NCBI RefSeq assembly: GCF_021347895.1 | Contig: NC_067126.1 | Span: 31,074,482-31,138,481, forward strand | Length of the DNA: 64,000 nt | Origin: Acanthochromis polyacanthus | Lineage: Eukaryota > Chordata > Actinopteri > Pomacentridae | Direction of reading: 5' to 3' | Shown: piece after piece, positions 1 to 13,689 of the stretch | Numbering within the stretch: position 1 is the first letter of the stretch | Layout of the letters: each line of letters starts with the position of its first letter | Made by a program: the position numbers and the translations under genes | The notes under the pieces: model-generated | What the model was told of the DNA's origin: nothing | Database searches by the model: none | What the model saw: the letters and a program-made list of their open reading frames with translations, nothing else

Positions 1-3000
1 CCTCTATTGCACAAAAATACAATATACCCCTTTACAATAAGAGCCATCTGTGGAGGACAGCACTTTAAAAACTAGAAATTTTTTTATTATTTAGACCTCA
101 AATTCTGCTTAAAAAAGGATAAAGAATCGCATAGGTGCCATACATGCAGACCCAGGTTGAGTACTTAAAACCATGTTTGCCAAGGAGAAACCAATCTGCT
201 TGAGGCTGTCAAACGCAGCCAGTGTTTCCTGACAGCATTACTTCTGGGAAAGGTGACAGATACAGTACACTGAAGCTGAACCTTTCAACAGCACTATCTT
301 GTGTAACGGTTCTTCTTACATTCTGAAAAAAAGCGTCTTTGTAACTTTTCCGTAATCCTCAAATTTCTGCCTTCAACACTGACAAAGTTGCAATCTAACT
401 ACGTCAATCAATATTGTAAAGAGCACAAATCTGTAATTAAGAAATTATTAGTCTGATAATCAGTGTCTCTATTAGTGTTTCAGCTTGCGTGTAATTTGTT
501 TTCCATTGCCTTCTTCCGAGTCTTTTCTTTTCTAATTAGCAACTTAAACCCACAGCAGGAGACAGCACTGCACTATCCATGGGTGAAGATAAGGATGCCC
601 TACTATTGAAAAGAAAGAAAAGCAATAGAGGAATTTTCATTAGAATGAAGCCCCCCAAAATGCCTTAAACCCAACTGTGAAATTACAAAAGCACAAAAGA
701 GTTGCCAGCAGGGATGCAAACTCATAACTGGACGTGTCACCCTAAAAAGTCACTTTAGAGATGGACATCTAAAAGTAAGGTACGGTAAGTTTTCCATCCT
801 GTGACAAGGTAACACAAAAGTAAGTCGCCTTTTCACAACCACCCAACAAGAAAGTACCCATCTGCTGCTGGAGAAACATCTCTTTCTTGTCATGTGGGGG
901 TGCCAAAAAGATGTCTTCAAGCTTTCATCAATGCCATCTTGTTTTGGCGCACTCAATGAATGTGCGTGGAGAAAAGTTGAGAAAGCGACTGCTGGCAGCA
1001 TGAAAACGCTGGACCCGTCCCTGCTGTCAGAGCGAAGTGCTGCTGCCTATTTCATATGGAAATCAATGCAGCAGAATGCAGTCAATTGCCAAACAAGTGA
1101 CTTTGGCTCTTACTGCTACACTCAAAAACAGCTAAAAACCGAGGAACTTTGGCAGTAGCAAGGGCGCAAAAAGAAGGCATAAATAGAGAGAGTAATAAAG
1201 GCTTGGTCTGGTTAGAACTGAGGAATACTCACTCAACATTTTGGTGCATGTTCTAACAAAAGAATGAGTGAAAAGAATCATAAATTAAGTTGTCACAATA
1301 CAATAACACAGCTACTGGACAACTTCTTTTTCCCTCTGTACAGTGAGTCACAGTTCAGCAGCAGTTGGCTCAAGGCTGAACTCCATCCTTGGTGTCTTTA
1401 ACGCAGACGGGGGAGCTACAAAAGGATTTGTTCTCAATTTGTGTCAACTGTGTTCCAGTTTCTAACGCAGTGTTACTGTTGCACAAGGACTTAGGCTTCT
1501 ACACCGGAAAGCAGCTGGCCTGTGTGAGGTTTAACGCGCACATGCTGGCCAGTTTTATGTGCCTTGAAAAGTTTGAACACAAAAGAAAACATTTTTACTG
1601 ATGCCGTCACAGACTCAAACTCAAAATAGGTTCGGCTGACTAAAGGCAGATTAACCCTGCAATTTAACCAAACACTAGCAGAATGCAAATACATGAAGAA
1701 ACATGTCAGTTTTCATTATGTTTTTATCTTCTACATGGATGGATAGTTCACAAAACATCCCTAGTATTCCATTAAATAAAAACACCACTGAAGTTCTTAC
1801 TTTACCATTAAAAGATAATTCACTCACGCATTCACTGGCAAATGATTAATGGATAAAACAACACAATCTACTGACAAAACATGTCTAGAACAGCAAAGAT
1901 GACAGAGGATAGTTAATAAACCAGCACCATGAAATCTCCTTAGACTGTCACATTAGTTATTAATGCCAGTGTCAGCAGGAGTATCAAGATCAAGACCTGG
2001 TTAATGTGTTTCATGAGGTCAAGAAAGAAACAATTAACAAATTAGAAGATACTTATGGGTTTGTGGAATGTACCCTGCTCCACTTCCAGGAAAGCAACAA
2101 CACTACTGAACTGCTACTAATCTTGTATTTTTAAAGGACACATCTGACAGCATGACTCATCACACATCCACACATCACATCAGCACTTGATAATCATGTA
2201 GTTGTACAACTTGGAAGGGTAATTTAAAATTCTGGTTAAAGATAAATGATTTTTTTCTTAGTCTACATCACTGTCTGTTAATCACAACAAAATCCAAGCT
2301 AATGATTAATGTGAACATGCTGACAAAGCCTGCTGAGATTCTGCAGTTTCAGTTAAGTCATCATTTTTCTACACTTCAGCTGTCATCAGCAAAATTTCAT
2401 CTACAAGTTGCGCAGCTGCAGGGACTCACAGGAAATGCCAGCCGAAATTTTTTAAATGCTACAGTCTCATTGTCAACAAAGTTCTATTGTCTTTTTGGCT
2501 TGCACTGTCCACATTTTCTGTTCTTATATGTCTCTCAGCCACTGAGGAAATAGGTCCAGGATATTTCATAATAAATAAATAACAAAGCTGTAGCCGTGAC
2601 CTTAGCTACTCCTGGTACAGTTTTTTTTCTTAACTCCAAACTGCTCCTTAGGTAGAAATGATTCCATTCTGCAGCAGCTGCAGTGTAATTAGTTGCTTGA
2701 TTCACACTAAGGAGCTTACATACTAAGGGTTGAGCAAAAAGAAAGCAGATTACAATTTGAGAAGTAGGCTCTAACTGGGCTACAAACACAACAGACAAGC
2801 ATGAGACTGTCACGTACAAAAGGCAGTATCTGAGCATTTTGCCTGTCAGATTAGTAAATAAAGTTCTCCCTCAAGCCAGAATCGAGTTTGAATCCGTAGT
2901 TTGTGGCGTAAAATCTGCTCCGCTGAATGAGATTTGTACCAGCAGCTCTCAGTCCTCACAGATTGTCTGTAAGTCACATGCTCTTTTCTGTTACCTAGCA

Positions 3001-3437
3001 ACAGTAAAGCTCAGGCAAAAGTTCCTCAAGAGAACTTCCAATCTGTCTGAGAAAGGCTTTGTGCTCAACCTTTAAAGTAATACTATGTGGCAAAACATTT
3101 TGCTCCACAGCCACAAGTACTTCACCTTCATGGGAAGATATTATGTTCCCTGTATTAAAATAGTAGCTTTTTAAGAGACAAGACAAGAGAATTTCCATGT
3201 GTTTAACAGGTTAATTCTCCTTTAATGCCACCAAATACTATTCATTAGATAGATACTTTACATGCATTAAGTCAACAACTATTCTGCTTCATTTTGTCTT
3301 GATGAGCAACAAGTGCACTGGCAGCACAACAACATGCAGCAAGGAGTCAAGCAGCAAACAGCCTGTGTGGACAGAAAGAAAGAAAAAAGCAGTAATAAAA
3401 AGAAACCAATTAAAAAACAACAAAATACAGTACTTAC
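1..3437. other. No exon recognised; probably intron 1 of the gene starting at 3507 (lrp2?)
   Basis: No ORF here looks like a conserved protein. The open frames are short (60-100 codons), lack domain signatures and are not joined by convincing splice sites. The sequence is AT-rich and mostly unique-looking. Because the exon at 3438-3507 on the minus strand ends in a strong donor that reads leftward, the simplest view is that this stretch is the first part of a long first intron whose next exon lies beyond position 1. That is inference; an intergenic region with a lone exon cannot be excluded. Confidence 0.4.
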
Positions 3438-3507
3438 CTTGAGAGTGGGACCATCTAACACAGCATATGGAGACGAGGAATAGTTTAAGCAGCAGTGCTG
3501 TCCACAT
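3438..3507 (-). CDS. First coding exon with signal peptide, probably lrp2 (megalin)
   Basis: On the minus strand an ATG at 3507-3505 opens a short frame, MWTALLLKLFLVSICC followed by VRWSHSQ. It is a textbook signal peptide: short n-region, hydrophobic core of about 12 residues, then a polar end. The frame runs into a strong donor (CAAG then GTAAGT, GT at 3437-3436), leaving phase 1. No downstream exon lies inside the window. Identity is inferred from position: in human 2q31.1 the minus-strand gene LRP2 lies head-to-head beside BBS5, and human LRP2 also has a signal peptide ending in Gln followed by Glu-Cys, which a phase-1 junction after CAA-G would allow. LRP2 is a giant endocytic receptor of absorptive epithelia. 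Signal peptides carry little family information, so any secreted or membrane protein remains possible. The 5' UTR probably lies at about 3508-3690. Confidence 0.45.
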
Positions 3508-4101
3508 TCTGGCTGGTCCGTCCAGCTCCGCTTGTGCAGATGGAGGAGCTGTAAGGACTGGGGCTGGGATGCTGTTGCTTTCCTCTGTCTTTCTTGGCCC
3601 GCTAGTTGATGAAAAGGGGCGTGCACAAAGGCCGGGACAGCCGCTCCCCCAACCCTGAGCCCAGCCTCGGCCCTCCGGATAAATCCCTCTCTGGCCCTGG
3701 AATCTGCATAATGCCATGCAGGTCCGACTAGTCCCCAGTGCCAGTGATTTTTCACTCTCAGCGGGGCTATCATGCCTGTTTTGCCCTACGCTTTGGGCAT
3801 TAAGAGAGGTAAAATAATGATTGGGGTTAATAAAATGTTATTATACAACCACGAAAAGTCTCTTATTTGGACCTAGGCAAATCACGTAATCCCTGCTTGT
3901 CCAGTTCGAGCTGGAGCAAAAACCTTTGCTGCATATTTGACACGTAAACATGACAAGGAAATTGTTATGCGACATATTACATGTTACACTAACGCACTAA
4001 AATGTGGTAAAAAGTATATGTATTTCTTATCAGGTACCACTTAAGGTTCATACTAAACCTTCAGGGAGCATTTAGGGAACGTTTCCTGGCAATTAGTTTG
4101 T

Positions 4102-4660
4102 CTAAAAATTTACAATAAAGTAACAGTTTGTTGTAAATAGCCCGGAATACTGAGACGTTCAAGTAACCCTAAAAGGTACAAACACTTGACTATTTAAAAT
4201 ACCTTTTCTAGAAATTTACAAGAAAGTCACACATTGTTGTAAACACAGCCTAGAAAACATTTAAGTAACTTTAAGATAACATATCCTGACAGCTTAACCA
4301 GAAATTTTCAAGAAAAAGTCACAGTTAGTTGTAATTACAGCCCAGAAAACATTAAAGTAACCTTATATCCTGACAGTTACCTTAACTACAAATTTTCAAG
4401 AAAAAGTCAGTTTGTTGTAAACACATTCAGAAAATGGGGGGACGTTCAAGAAACCTTAAGAGAAAATACCCAAACAGTTGGCTTTTCTATGAATTTACAA
4501 GAAAATTCCAGAAACATTGAAACATTCAGGTAACCGTAAAAGAACGTTTCCTAGCTTTTCTAGAAATTTACAATAAAGTCGCAGTTAGTTGTAAACATGG
4601 TCCAGAAAACAGAGAAACATGCAGGCAACCTTCAGGGAATGTTCTAGTAGGCTCTAGTAA
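4102..4660. repeat. Degenerate minisatellite, six units of about 73-106 bp
   Basis: Six diverged tandem units start near 4102, 4208, 4299, 4386, 4487 and 4560. Each begins with a form of CTAGAAATTTACAA, followed by an AAGTCACAGTTTGTTGTAAA-like block, a CCAGAAAACA block and a CAAGTAACCTTAA block. Unit lengths vary and identity between units is moderate, so this is an old array. It lies between the putative lrp2 exon 1 and ccdc89, which point away from each other. No coding content. Confidence 0.7.
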
Positions 4661-5031
4661 GTTCTTGAAGGTTGCCTGGAGGTACACCTGTTTGCCAGTT
4701 TATTAACCATTCAAATATTTGATAATTGACATTAAATATATAGAAACGGCAAAAGGACCGTCAAAATAAAACGCGACTCAACAACTTCTAAATATACAAC
4801 TGAAACAGATTTTAAGCCTCCAGTCTTTCCACCAGGATTTAACAGATGGTTTGTGTCTTTCGGTACAAGTGGTTGATAAGCGGCTCAACTCCGCCATCTT
4901 GTGGTCGAGCAGCGGTTCAAGCAGACCTGCGGACTGGGGGCTGGTTGCTTTTAGTTGCTATTAGCAACCGAGCAACTGAAACACTGAAGATGTCTACGAT
5001 AAAAAGTAAACTCTGACAGGTGAAATTTGTT

Positions 5032-5052
5032 AAAAAAAAAAAAAAAAAAAAA
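5032..5052. repeat. Poly-A homopolymer tract upstream of ccdc89
   Basis: An uninterrupted run of about 21 A residues ends 15 bp before the ccdc89 start codon at 5068. It probably falls in the 5' UTR or core promoter. It is length-prone and a likely site of assembly error. Confidence 0.8.
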
Positions 5053-5067
5053 GGAATTTCACACGCC

Positions 5068-7614
5068 ATGGCGACTCCTCCGAGACATGCAGAAAACTCG
5101 TTGAAGATGGAGGGGAGCGCCGTGGAGGTATGTGTAAATAAACTTTAAATAAACGATAAATCTGCGGGGCCTTAAGTTAGTGAAGTGTTGTCAATTTAAT
5201 CAACATTAATTTCACTGTAGTAACCTGTGAATTGTATGCATGTGCTATAAATAACTGTGTGTATTATGATTTAGACTTGAAATTTCCCAACTCGGTTTAA
5301 CATTTAAAATGCTAGGCTGAGGCAATTTACATTTTAATGGAGTTGGATTCATTATCCAAGGAAGAAATATATGAGTATATAAGTATAAGCTATTCAACTG
5401 TTGTATAATAATAATAACAATAATGCAACTATCTTGCAGTATGGTGTAAATGTATCAGCAATATTCGTACCTGCCAAAATAAAAGTCCCAGTCCAAACAG
5501 TGAACTGCTGTAAACAATCGTTCTTGTTTTTGTCTCCAAAATAGGATCAAAATTTAAAATATTTAACAAAAACACACACTGTAAGTCCTTACAGTATTAT
5601 GGAGCTGAAACTGATAATCAATTAATCAAATAATGGTCAACAACTAAATTAATGGCCAGATTATTTTTATATTCTTATTGATATTTTAGAATCAATTTTT
5701 CAATTTGATTTTTCAAGCAATATTAGCTAATTGAGTAATCAAGACAAAAAGCAACAGAATAGTCAACGGTGAAAATAATCATTAGTTGCTCTAGAGTACA
5801 AAGAGAGAAACCCTACAATTCTTAATTGAGCGAGCATTTAGTGACAGTAAAGGCCAAGAAATATCTCTTCTAACAGGGAGAAACCTGACAGAACCAGATT
5901 GAAGTGACAGTGTGAGAGAGGAAAGCAGTTATAGTCATGTTTTAAAACAAAGTTTCTTGCTTTTGTTCCCAGGATATGGACAGTATTCAGATGTTACGAG
6001 AGAAACTTCAGTGTCTTTCTACAGAGGACGTAACAGACAGAAGAGTGCTGCGATCCAGGATAGATGAACAGTCAAGTTTGATCTGCATGCTGAAACAGAG
6101 AGCAGATGAGAGACTTCTCCAATATCAAGCCCTGCAGAAAGTCAATACAGAGCTTGAGGAGCAAGCAGCACACCGTCAGGAAGAACTGGACGGTGAAAAA
6201 AAGAAAAGAGAGGAAACAGAGAAAAGCTTTCAGGATTTAGCTATCATCACTCAAGGAATTATTGAGTTCATGGAGGAGCACAAAAAAGAGAATGTCCAGT
6301 TAAAGCTGGAAAATGAACAATTGCAGAAAGAAAATCAGTCACTTTTCTCCCAAAAGTTACACGATAAAGAAGTGCATGTTCAAAAACTAATGCAAGACAT
6401 CAAACTGCTGACGGAGAAATACACAAAAAAAGAAAATGAATATCGGTAAATTTTCAAACTTATTTACCAATAGTACTGATTGATTGTTGTGTCAAGCTAA
6501 ACTACGAAAGTAACTGGTTCAAGCATCTGAAATGTGATTAACTCTTCGTGTTATATGCAAGTGTTAACTGAATACCTTTTCTTTTTTTTACTATTGTGTA
6601 GAATATTGAAAAGATAATCAAAATATATATCAGTAATGAAAATCATAATGTAAAGCAGTTAGTTGCATCAGTAGTTGTACGCTATTCAACATTTCCATCA
6701 TACTGATAATTTTAAAGCTGCATTTTCTCTCAATGTTTAAGGGAGAAATTAGCAGGATGGGAGTCAAAAATCCTGGAACAAGCAACTCAGCATAAAGCCG
6801 AGGAAAGTTCATTACTCGATCAGTTGCATGCTGCTCAACAACAGCACAGAGAAGGTGTAGAACTATGCAAAGGTATGTGGAAATGGCATATTGATTCTCT
6901 AAATAGTTACAAAATACAGGCTCTTTCAAACATGTGACCTTTTTCACCCAACAATCAGACCTGAAGCAGAAGCTGCAAGAGGCCGAAGAACAGCTTGCTT
7001 TGAAGGAAACCGACACCAGAGAAAGCTTGACAAATCTCACCGACGAGAAGGACGAACTATTGTGTCTTTGTATAGAAAGAGGCAAAGTAATACAGGTGAA
7101 TTAAAAGATTGCTCTCCACACTAAAATCACAAATTTGCACCGAATGAAACAGTCGCTTCATTTACATACAAAGTGGTGTTAAATACAGGAAAAACAAGAG
7201 GCAATCCAGCAGCTGGAGAGAAGCTGGAAAGAAGAGAAGAAAGCCCGGATCAAAGCACAGGAGAGGTACAATGTGTACCAACAAGGTTTCTTATTCTACT
7301 GCTGAGTGTAACAAGTCAAATCTGTATTTGTGCTCGACTTTCTATAGGTTTGAACTGGAAGCAGAAGCAGTTAACACAGATGTAAGAGTGAAGTCTCTCC
7401 AGTCTGCTCTTGGTGAATCCAAGACAAAGTTTGAGAAGCTGAATATGGTGAGTTGAAACTTGCAGTATTAAAAAAGGTAATTTGTTGGGCTAAGAGTGCT
7501 CAATAGGTTTTCTTCTCTATTTTACAGGAGTTTGATGCCTTCAAGGAACACAGCACCAACCTCCTGACACAGGAAAGGCAGTTAAATAAGACGCTTCGCC
7601 TTGTGATAGGCTAA
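5068..7614 (+). CDS. ccdc89: Coiled-coil domain-containing protein 89 (7 exons, 354 aa)
   Basis: Coding exons by splice sites: 5068-5127, 5973-6445, 6742-6872, 6959-7095, 7189-7265, 7348-7447, 7528-7614 (TAA). The joined frame is 354 codons against about 374 aa for human CCDC89. The match to the family is clear along the length: an LRSRIDEQSSLICMLKQR segment near residue 45, ENEQLQKENQSLFSQ, then IERGKVIQ and FELEAEAVNTDVRVKSLQ, and a C-terminal LLTQERQLNKTLR. The protein is almost entirely coiled coil with no membrane or catalytic motif. The family is known as a testis-enriched partner of HEY1 (BOIP); its molecular role is poorly defined. The start was chosen because ATG 5068 continues in phase into exon 2; the Met in exon 2 (5976) is an internal alternative. 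Its 3' end converges on the atp5f1b-like copy. Confidence 0.9.
5603..5800. repeat. Degraded fish interspersed repeat (hAT-MITE-like) in ccdc89 intron 1
   Basis: The minus strand reads GAGCAACTAATGATTATTTT, then a TTGTCTTGATTACTCAATTAGCTAAT-like segment. This resembles the very common fish repeat of the form CTGCAACTAATGATTATTTT with nearby GATTAATCGATTAGTTG. The copy is strongly diverged, its ends are unclear and it lacks coding capacity. Assignment is from memory of the consensus, not from a search. Confidence 0.45.
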
Positions 7615-7698
7615 ACTTCAGTATTACTTTGTTTTAATCCAAACAAACATTATACCAAGTATGTGTACTTGCTGTAGGTGCCAACACTGAAAACAGTA

Positions 7699-7704
7699 AA
7701 TAAA
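7699..7704 (+). terminator. Candidate poly(A) signal of ccdc89
   Basis: AATAAA lies 85 bp after the ccdc89 stop codon, the first canonical signal downstream. Cleavage would be expected at about 7715-7735, leaving only about 130 bp before the end of the opposite-strand atp5f1b-like copy. Confidence 0.5.
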
Positions 7705-7859
7705 CAATGGCAAAAATGTTACATATCCAAATGTAAATTTTAATATCATCTTTGGCTTAGAACCACAACATGCATACTTAGACACATTAGAGGTTCCTCA
7801 AATACAACTAATACTGTACAAATACTCTCATACAACTTTCCAACCTTATAAACAATGAT

Positions 7860-9491
<1,632 letters not shown>

Positions 9492-12207
9492 CTGCAAAAT
9501 GATTAAAGTTATTTTTAAATACGCTAAACAAAATAATAAGGCTGGTCATTATTTTAGTCTTTATTTTTTAAAATAGCAAATGCAATTAAAACTAAAATTA
9601 ATAATTTTTCCAAGGATTATTTTAAAATCGTGTCTGTTTAAAGTTTTCTTAAAATGAGTGCAGTTTTTAAAAGAAATTCAGGTTTTAAAAATCCCCTTAC
9701 TGGCAGAAATTAAGTTTTTAACCCTGTTAACATTTCCATACAGCATTTTTTGTATGCTGGAAGACATTATTAAAATAGGTAGATAACACACTTGGTTAAG
9801 ATGGCTGAAGGTGAGGACCGTGAGGACACACAGCTGAGCCGGGCTGTCTGAGCATGCGCATTAAGGTCACATTTTTATACCCTCACTGACCGCAGGAGGG
9901 CAGCAGGACTCACCATGACCATCATTTACGAGTTCGAAGCTCCACGATGGTGCTCTGGTCAGGAAATATTTGTATATAATGAAATATAATAACTAAAACT
10001 ACTCAGAAATTACAAGAATTGTCCCTGCATTGATAATATTGGGACTTTAGAATCCTGTTGAGGACTTTGTAGTTCAGTCAGGTTGTTTAATGATGACCGG
10101 AGTACTTCACAGTGAGATGAGATTATGTGATTTATGATTATAAGCAAATAAAAAGTACAAATAAGTAGAAATAATTAAATAAGAGATAGATTATCAGGAT
10201 AAAATCGTAATTTAATTATTGCACAGGAAACAGATGGAAGCAGCAACAGACAGAGTGTTGCTAGTCATACAGTCATTATTTGACCACCTTTGTTTTCTTC
10301 AATTTCTTGTTCATTTTAATGCTTGGTACAACTAAAGGTACATTTGTTTGGACAAATATAATGATAAAATAGCTCATAAGAGTATAATCTACGAGACTCA
10401 AGTGAGTATTTCCTCTTCTCAGAAACGATACCGGGGAGCATTTGGGTCCTGAACTGGAACAGAGGAGGACAACGAAGGTTCACAGGTTTGTTGCACTACA
10501 AACAAGATGGCTGGTGTAACAGGGCTGTGAACCATTACTGACTGTGTCATGAGAGGTCAGTGGCGTCTGAATAAATTGTGGCAGGGGAGGGCTTGATTGG
10601 TAGATTTCCGCCTGCTCCTGCGCCAGCTGATGATGGCAGATGAGGAATACCTGTTGCTGCTTCTGCACTGCTGAACCAATCTAGAAGAAAGAGAGATGGA
10701 GGGAGAGGGCAGGACACTATCTAGGCCTAGTAGCAGCCAGCCTGACAAAGGTAACTGGAAGACAGAGGCTATTGTGTAAAATGTACATATGTGAATAAAA
10801 TAGGGCCAAATATAGAGCCTTGTGGTACTCCAGAGAAGACGGTTGCACAGGAAGGTCACCTCAAATGACGCAGTTAAACACTGATAATCAGGTTAAAATC
10901 CCATGATACAGTTTTGTTTGTGTTGATGTACACGTGTTGTGAGATATTACTTTTTAGAGAAGATAGTAGTTGCATAACATATTTAGGTTCTTAAGAAATT
11001 CTGCTTAATTTCCTAGTATGTTTTGCTGCAATAAAATCTCAAGTAAATATGATTATTGCCTTAGTTTTTGCTGCTAAAATACAATTAACTAATACAACAT
11101 TTAGTGTTAAAATTCTTTAAAAGACATTACTACTAAGTCAATTACATATTCTAATTTAAACTCTCTTCAGTCTGTGATGTTGCGGGTAAAAGAAAACTTG
11201 TCAACTGAATCATTTTATTCAATTTCTACCACAATCAATGTACAATCTTAAATTAACAAGAGCAATAAAAGTTTATCTTCTGTTAAACTGTGGTTAGACT
11301 CTTTCAGATATGTAACCATCAAAACCACCACATTTTACTTGGTCTGTGTTCCTGGTCATAACCTGCATTTTGTATATAGCTCTCTGCCTTTGTAATCAGT
11401 AGAAGGGAAAACCATAATGCGCAACATAAACTTAAGCAGTCAGTCAGTGATGAACATACTGTAAATGAAAGACAGAACTTTACCATCATGCCCACAACTT
11501 TCGTGATGACTACACTATGAAGGGCTGTCATTCATCAAAATGCAAAGATGTGGGGTAAATTTTTCCAAACCATCATTAAGTGCAACATTCCTTTGTGTCA
11601 TAAAGCCTCCTCTAGTTACTTCTTGCCTGGAGCTTTGCAATACAAAGCCTCTTCACCTCCAGCACAGCAGGCAGGAGGCTCCATGAATCCTCTGCCAGTC
11701 TGCACAAGACCAGCTTCATCTTTACACCACACCGAGAGGAGAGTGCTGAAAGGTCACCTCGAAAAGTGAGTGGTCAAATGGTCGTCATTCAGGGTTCGGA
11801 AGGTGAAATACCACCTGGGTTTCTAGGAACAGACTTTCTGACTTAATATATTGCATGTCTCTAGCCTGGTGGTTTTACACCTCTTTAATTAAAAGGGTAA
11901 CTAAAAGGAACAAATCACAGTTGCTTATTGTAATGCTTGTGATTGCATCTTGCTCAGTTGTCATTTAATGGGGAAAATTAATAGAAATTATAATTCCCAG
12001 GAACACATACATTCACTGATTGTTACTGTGCAGATATTAGCTGCTCGTGTTTTTGAAATGTCATATTCACAAGAAGCTGGACTTCATATGTCTTCAGGAC
12101 TGTCTGACGCTGTTTGCCACTTCCACCCAAGTGTTTTTTCCCAAATGTTTGATGTTTTAATTTTAACAGACACTACATATTGCCCTGGTTATTGTATTTT
12201 TGAGATC
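9492..12207. other. Gene-poor stretch; no supported gene
   Basis: AT-rich sequence with only short, unconserved open frames. The missing 5' exons of the ATP synthase beta copy were looked for on the minus strand and not seen. At about 10785-10850 the plus strand could encode a fragment resembling NKIGPNIEPCGTPE, which recalls degraded LINE-derived text common in fish introns; this is too short to annotate firmly. Nothing else is supported. Confidence 0.5.
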
Positions 12208-12437
12208 CTATAGAGCAGGGGTGTCAAACTCAGTTCCTGGAGGGCCACTATCCTGCATGTTTTAGATGTTTCCCTCTTCCAACACACCTGATTCAAATGA
12301 TCAGCTTATCATCAAGCTCAGCAGAATCCTGATAACGAGCCTGATCATTTGAATCATGTGTGTTGGAAGAGGGAAACATCTAAAACATGCAGGATAGTGG
12401 CCCTCCAGGAACGGATCTTGACACCCCTGCTATAGAG
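12208..12437. mobile_element. Palindromic hAT-type MITE with perfect 8-bp target-site duplication
   Basis: The element spans 12216-12429 (214 bp). It begins CAGGGGTGTC and ends with the exact reverse complement GACACCCCTG. The arms extend inward as a nearly perfect foldback (for example GATGTTTCCCTCTTCCAACA on the left and its complement on the right) around a short loop near 12315-12330. It is flanked by identical 8-mers CTATAGAG at 12208-12215 and 12430-12437. An 8-bp duplication with CAGGGG termini fits the hAT superfamily. It is non-coding and looks young. Confidence 0.9.
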
Positions 12438-12996
12438 CCTTTGATCTTCACTCACTGCAACTTTCATGGATTGATCTAGTCGAGGTTTCTGTGATTATTT
12501 TCTGTTTCGTAAATACATTTTAAAAGTCATAGATCTAATTCCTTGTTGTTTTTTTTAGCATCTTTAAACAAGTTATTATTGCTTGGTATTTCAAATTTAA
12601 TTGAAATTTATACAAACCTTTCAACCCTCCTCAGGCAGGATGGTCATTAAGCTCATTCCAAAGTCCGGGGCAGAGACCAAAGGCGATCAAGCATTTGGCA
12701 TTAGGGCCTCTAAATTTTAAAACTCCCTTACATGTGTAGTTTCCACTGGCATTAATGCCACTTATTATTTAAACTTACTTTAACTGTGCATGTTAGTCTC
12801 GTGCCAACCTGAGAGAAATTATCACAATCAATGCGACTGTGTCATAGCAAATGCTGTGGAATAAAATACAGATTTAAGCAGCCAGCAAAATTGTATTTGC
12901 CTCTAATGTGAGTTTGAATATAATTATTAACAAAACAAAGTGTAACAACTACATTAAATTCAACATTCAAATAAAATGATATCTGCTAATACTTGT

Positions 12997-13278
12997 AACA
13001 TTGTGTATGTTTGCAGAAATTGGCATTTTATTCACTGCAAGTACAATCAACTGCAGAGCTACAAGTCATTTATATCTAATGTCTGCACATTTACCTTCAT
13101 AAATGAATGTATGTGTTTGTAGCTCTTAGAATTTCTCATTTATATCCTCTAATTCAAAATGACTGTAATTCTGTAGCATTTAAAATTGACTTCCCTTGTA
13201 CTTGTAAAGTTGTACATCTGCAGTTGATTGTACTTGCAGTGATTAAAATGCCAATTTCAGCAAACACACACAATGTTG
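12997..13278. mobile_element. Foldback element just upstream of the collagen XXVIII promoter
   Basis: The left arm (12997-13066) and right arm (13200-13278) are inverted repeats about 85-90% identical. Both contain GCATTTTA-TCACTGCAAGTAC followed by AATCAACTGCAGA in matching order when one is reverse-complemented. The loop of about 130 bp is AT-rich with no ORF of note. The target-site duplication is unclear. The right end is about 100 bp upstream of a TATA box. Confidence 0.75.
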
Positions 13279-13378
13279 TTTCTCCCTTTCAAACATATCC
13301 CAGCAGCCTTCCCCTGCCCCGAGGCAAGAGCAGGAGTCTTGGCACGGCTCCAGTGGATCTGGTCCTTTGGTGCCTCCT

Positions 13379-13386
13379 TATAAAGG
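13379..13386 (+). promoter_or_regulatory. TATA box of the collagen XXVIII gene
   Basis: TATAAAGG sits in a GC-richer stretch. A start site about 25-30 bp downstream (near 13410) would give a non-coding first exon ending at the GTGAGT donor at 13571, which joins the acceptor at 13679-13680, nine bases before the ATG. Only sequence context supports it. Confidence 0.6.
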
Positions 13387-13689
13387 AGGAGTGAGTGTCT
13401 CAGGGTCTCTCACTCTTTTCTCCCAGAATGACTGACACTGCTGCTGCTGCTCTATCAATGCACTGACTGGAAGCTGCTGTGCTCTGTGCTCCTCTGCGGA
13501 TCGTGCTTCCTTTTTCCAAGTCTGCATTTGAAAAACTAGAAACTGTAACATTTCCAAAGGAGGTTAGATTGTGAGTAAGTGTGAAGACAGTTTTTTTAAA
13601 CAAATATTTAACAGTTTAATTTTACTTTTGAATCACTTGTGTTGACTTTTAGCACTGATTGAGTTGTTGTTTTTCTCCAGGGGTCAAGG

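Noticed and set aside
3279..3773. Long minus-strand frames over the putative lrp2 exon 1
   Set aside because: They run through the strong donor at 3437 into intron and have no conserved text outside the signal peptide.
11548..11769. Open frame of 73 codons
   Set aside because: No conserved motif, no splice context and low-complexity proline/serine text; chance frame.
11950..12213. Open frame of 87 codons
   Set aside because: Runs to the edge of the hAT MITE target site and has no recognisable domain or codon bias.
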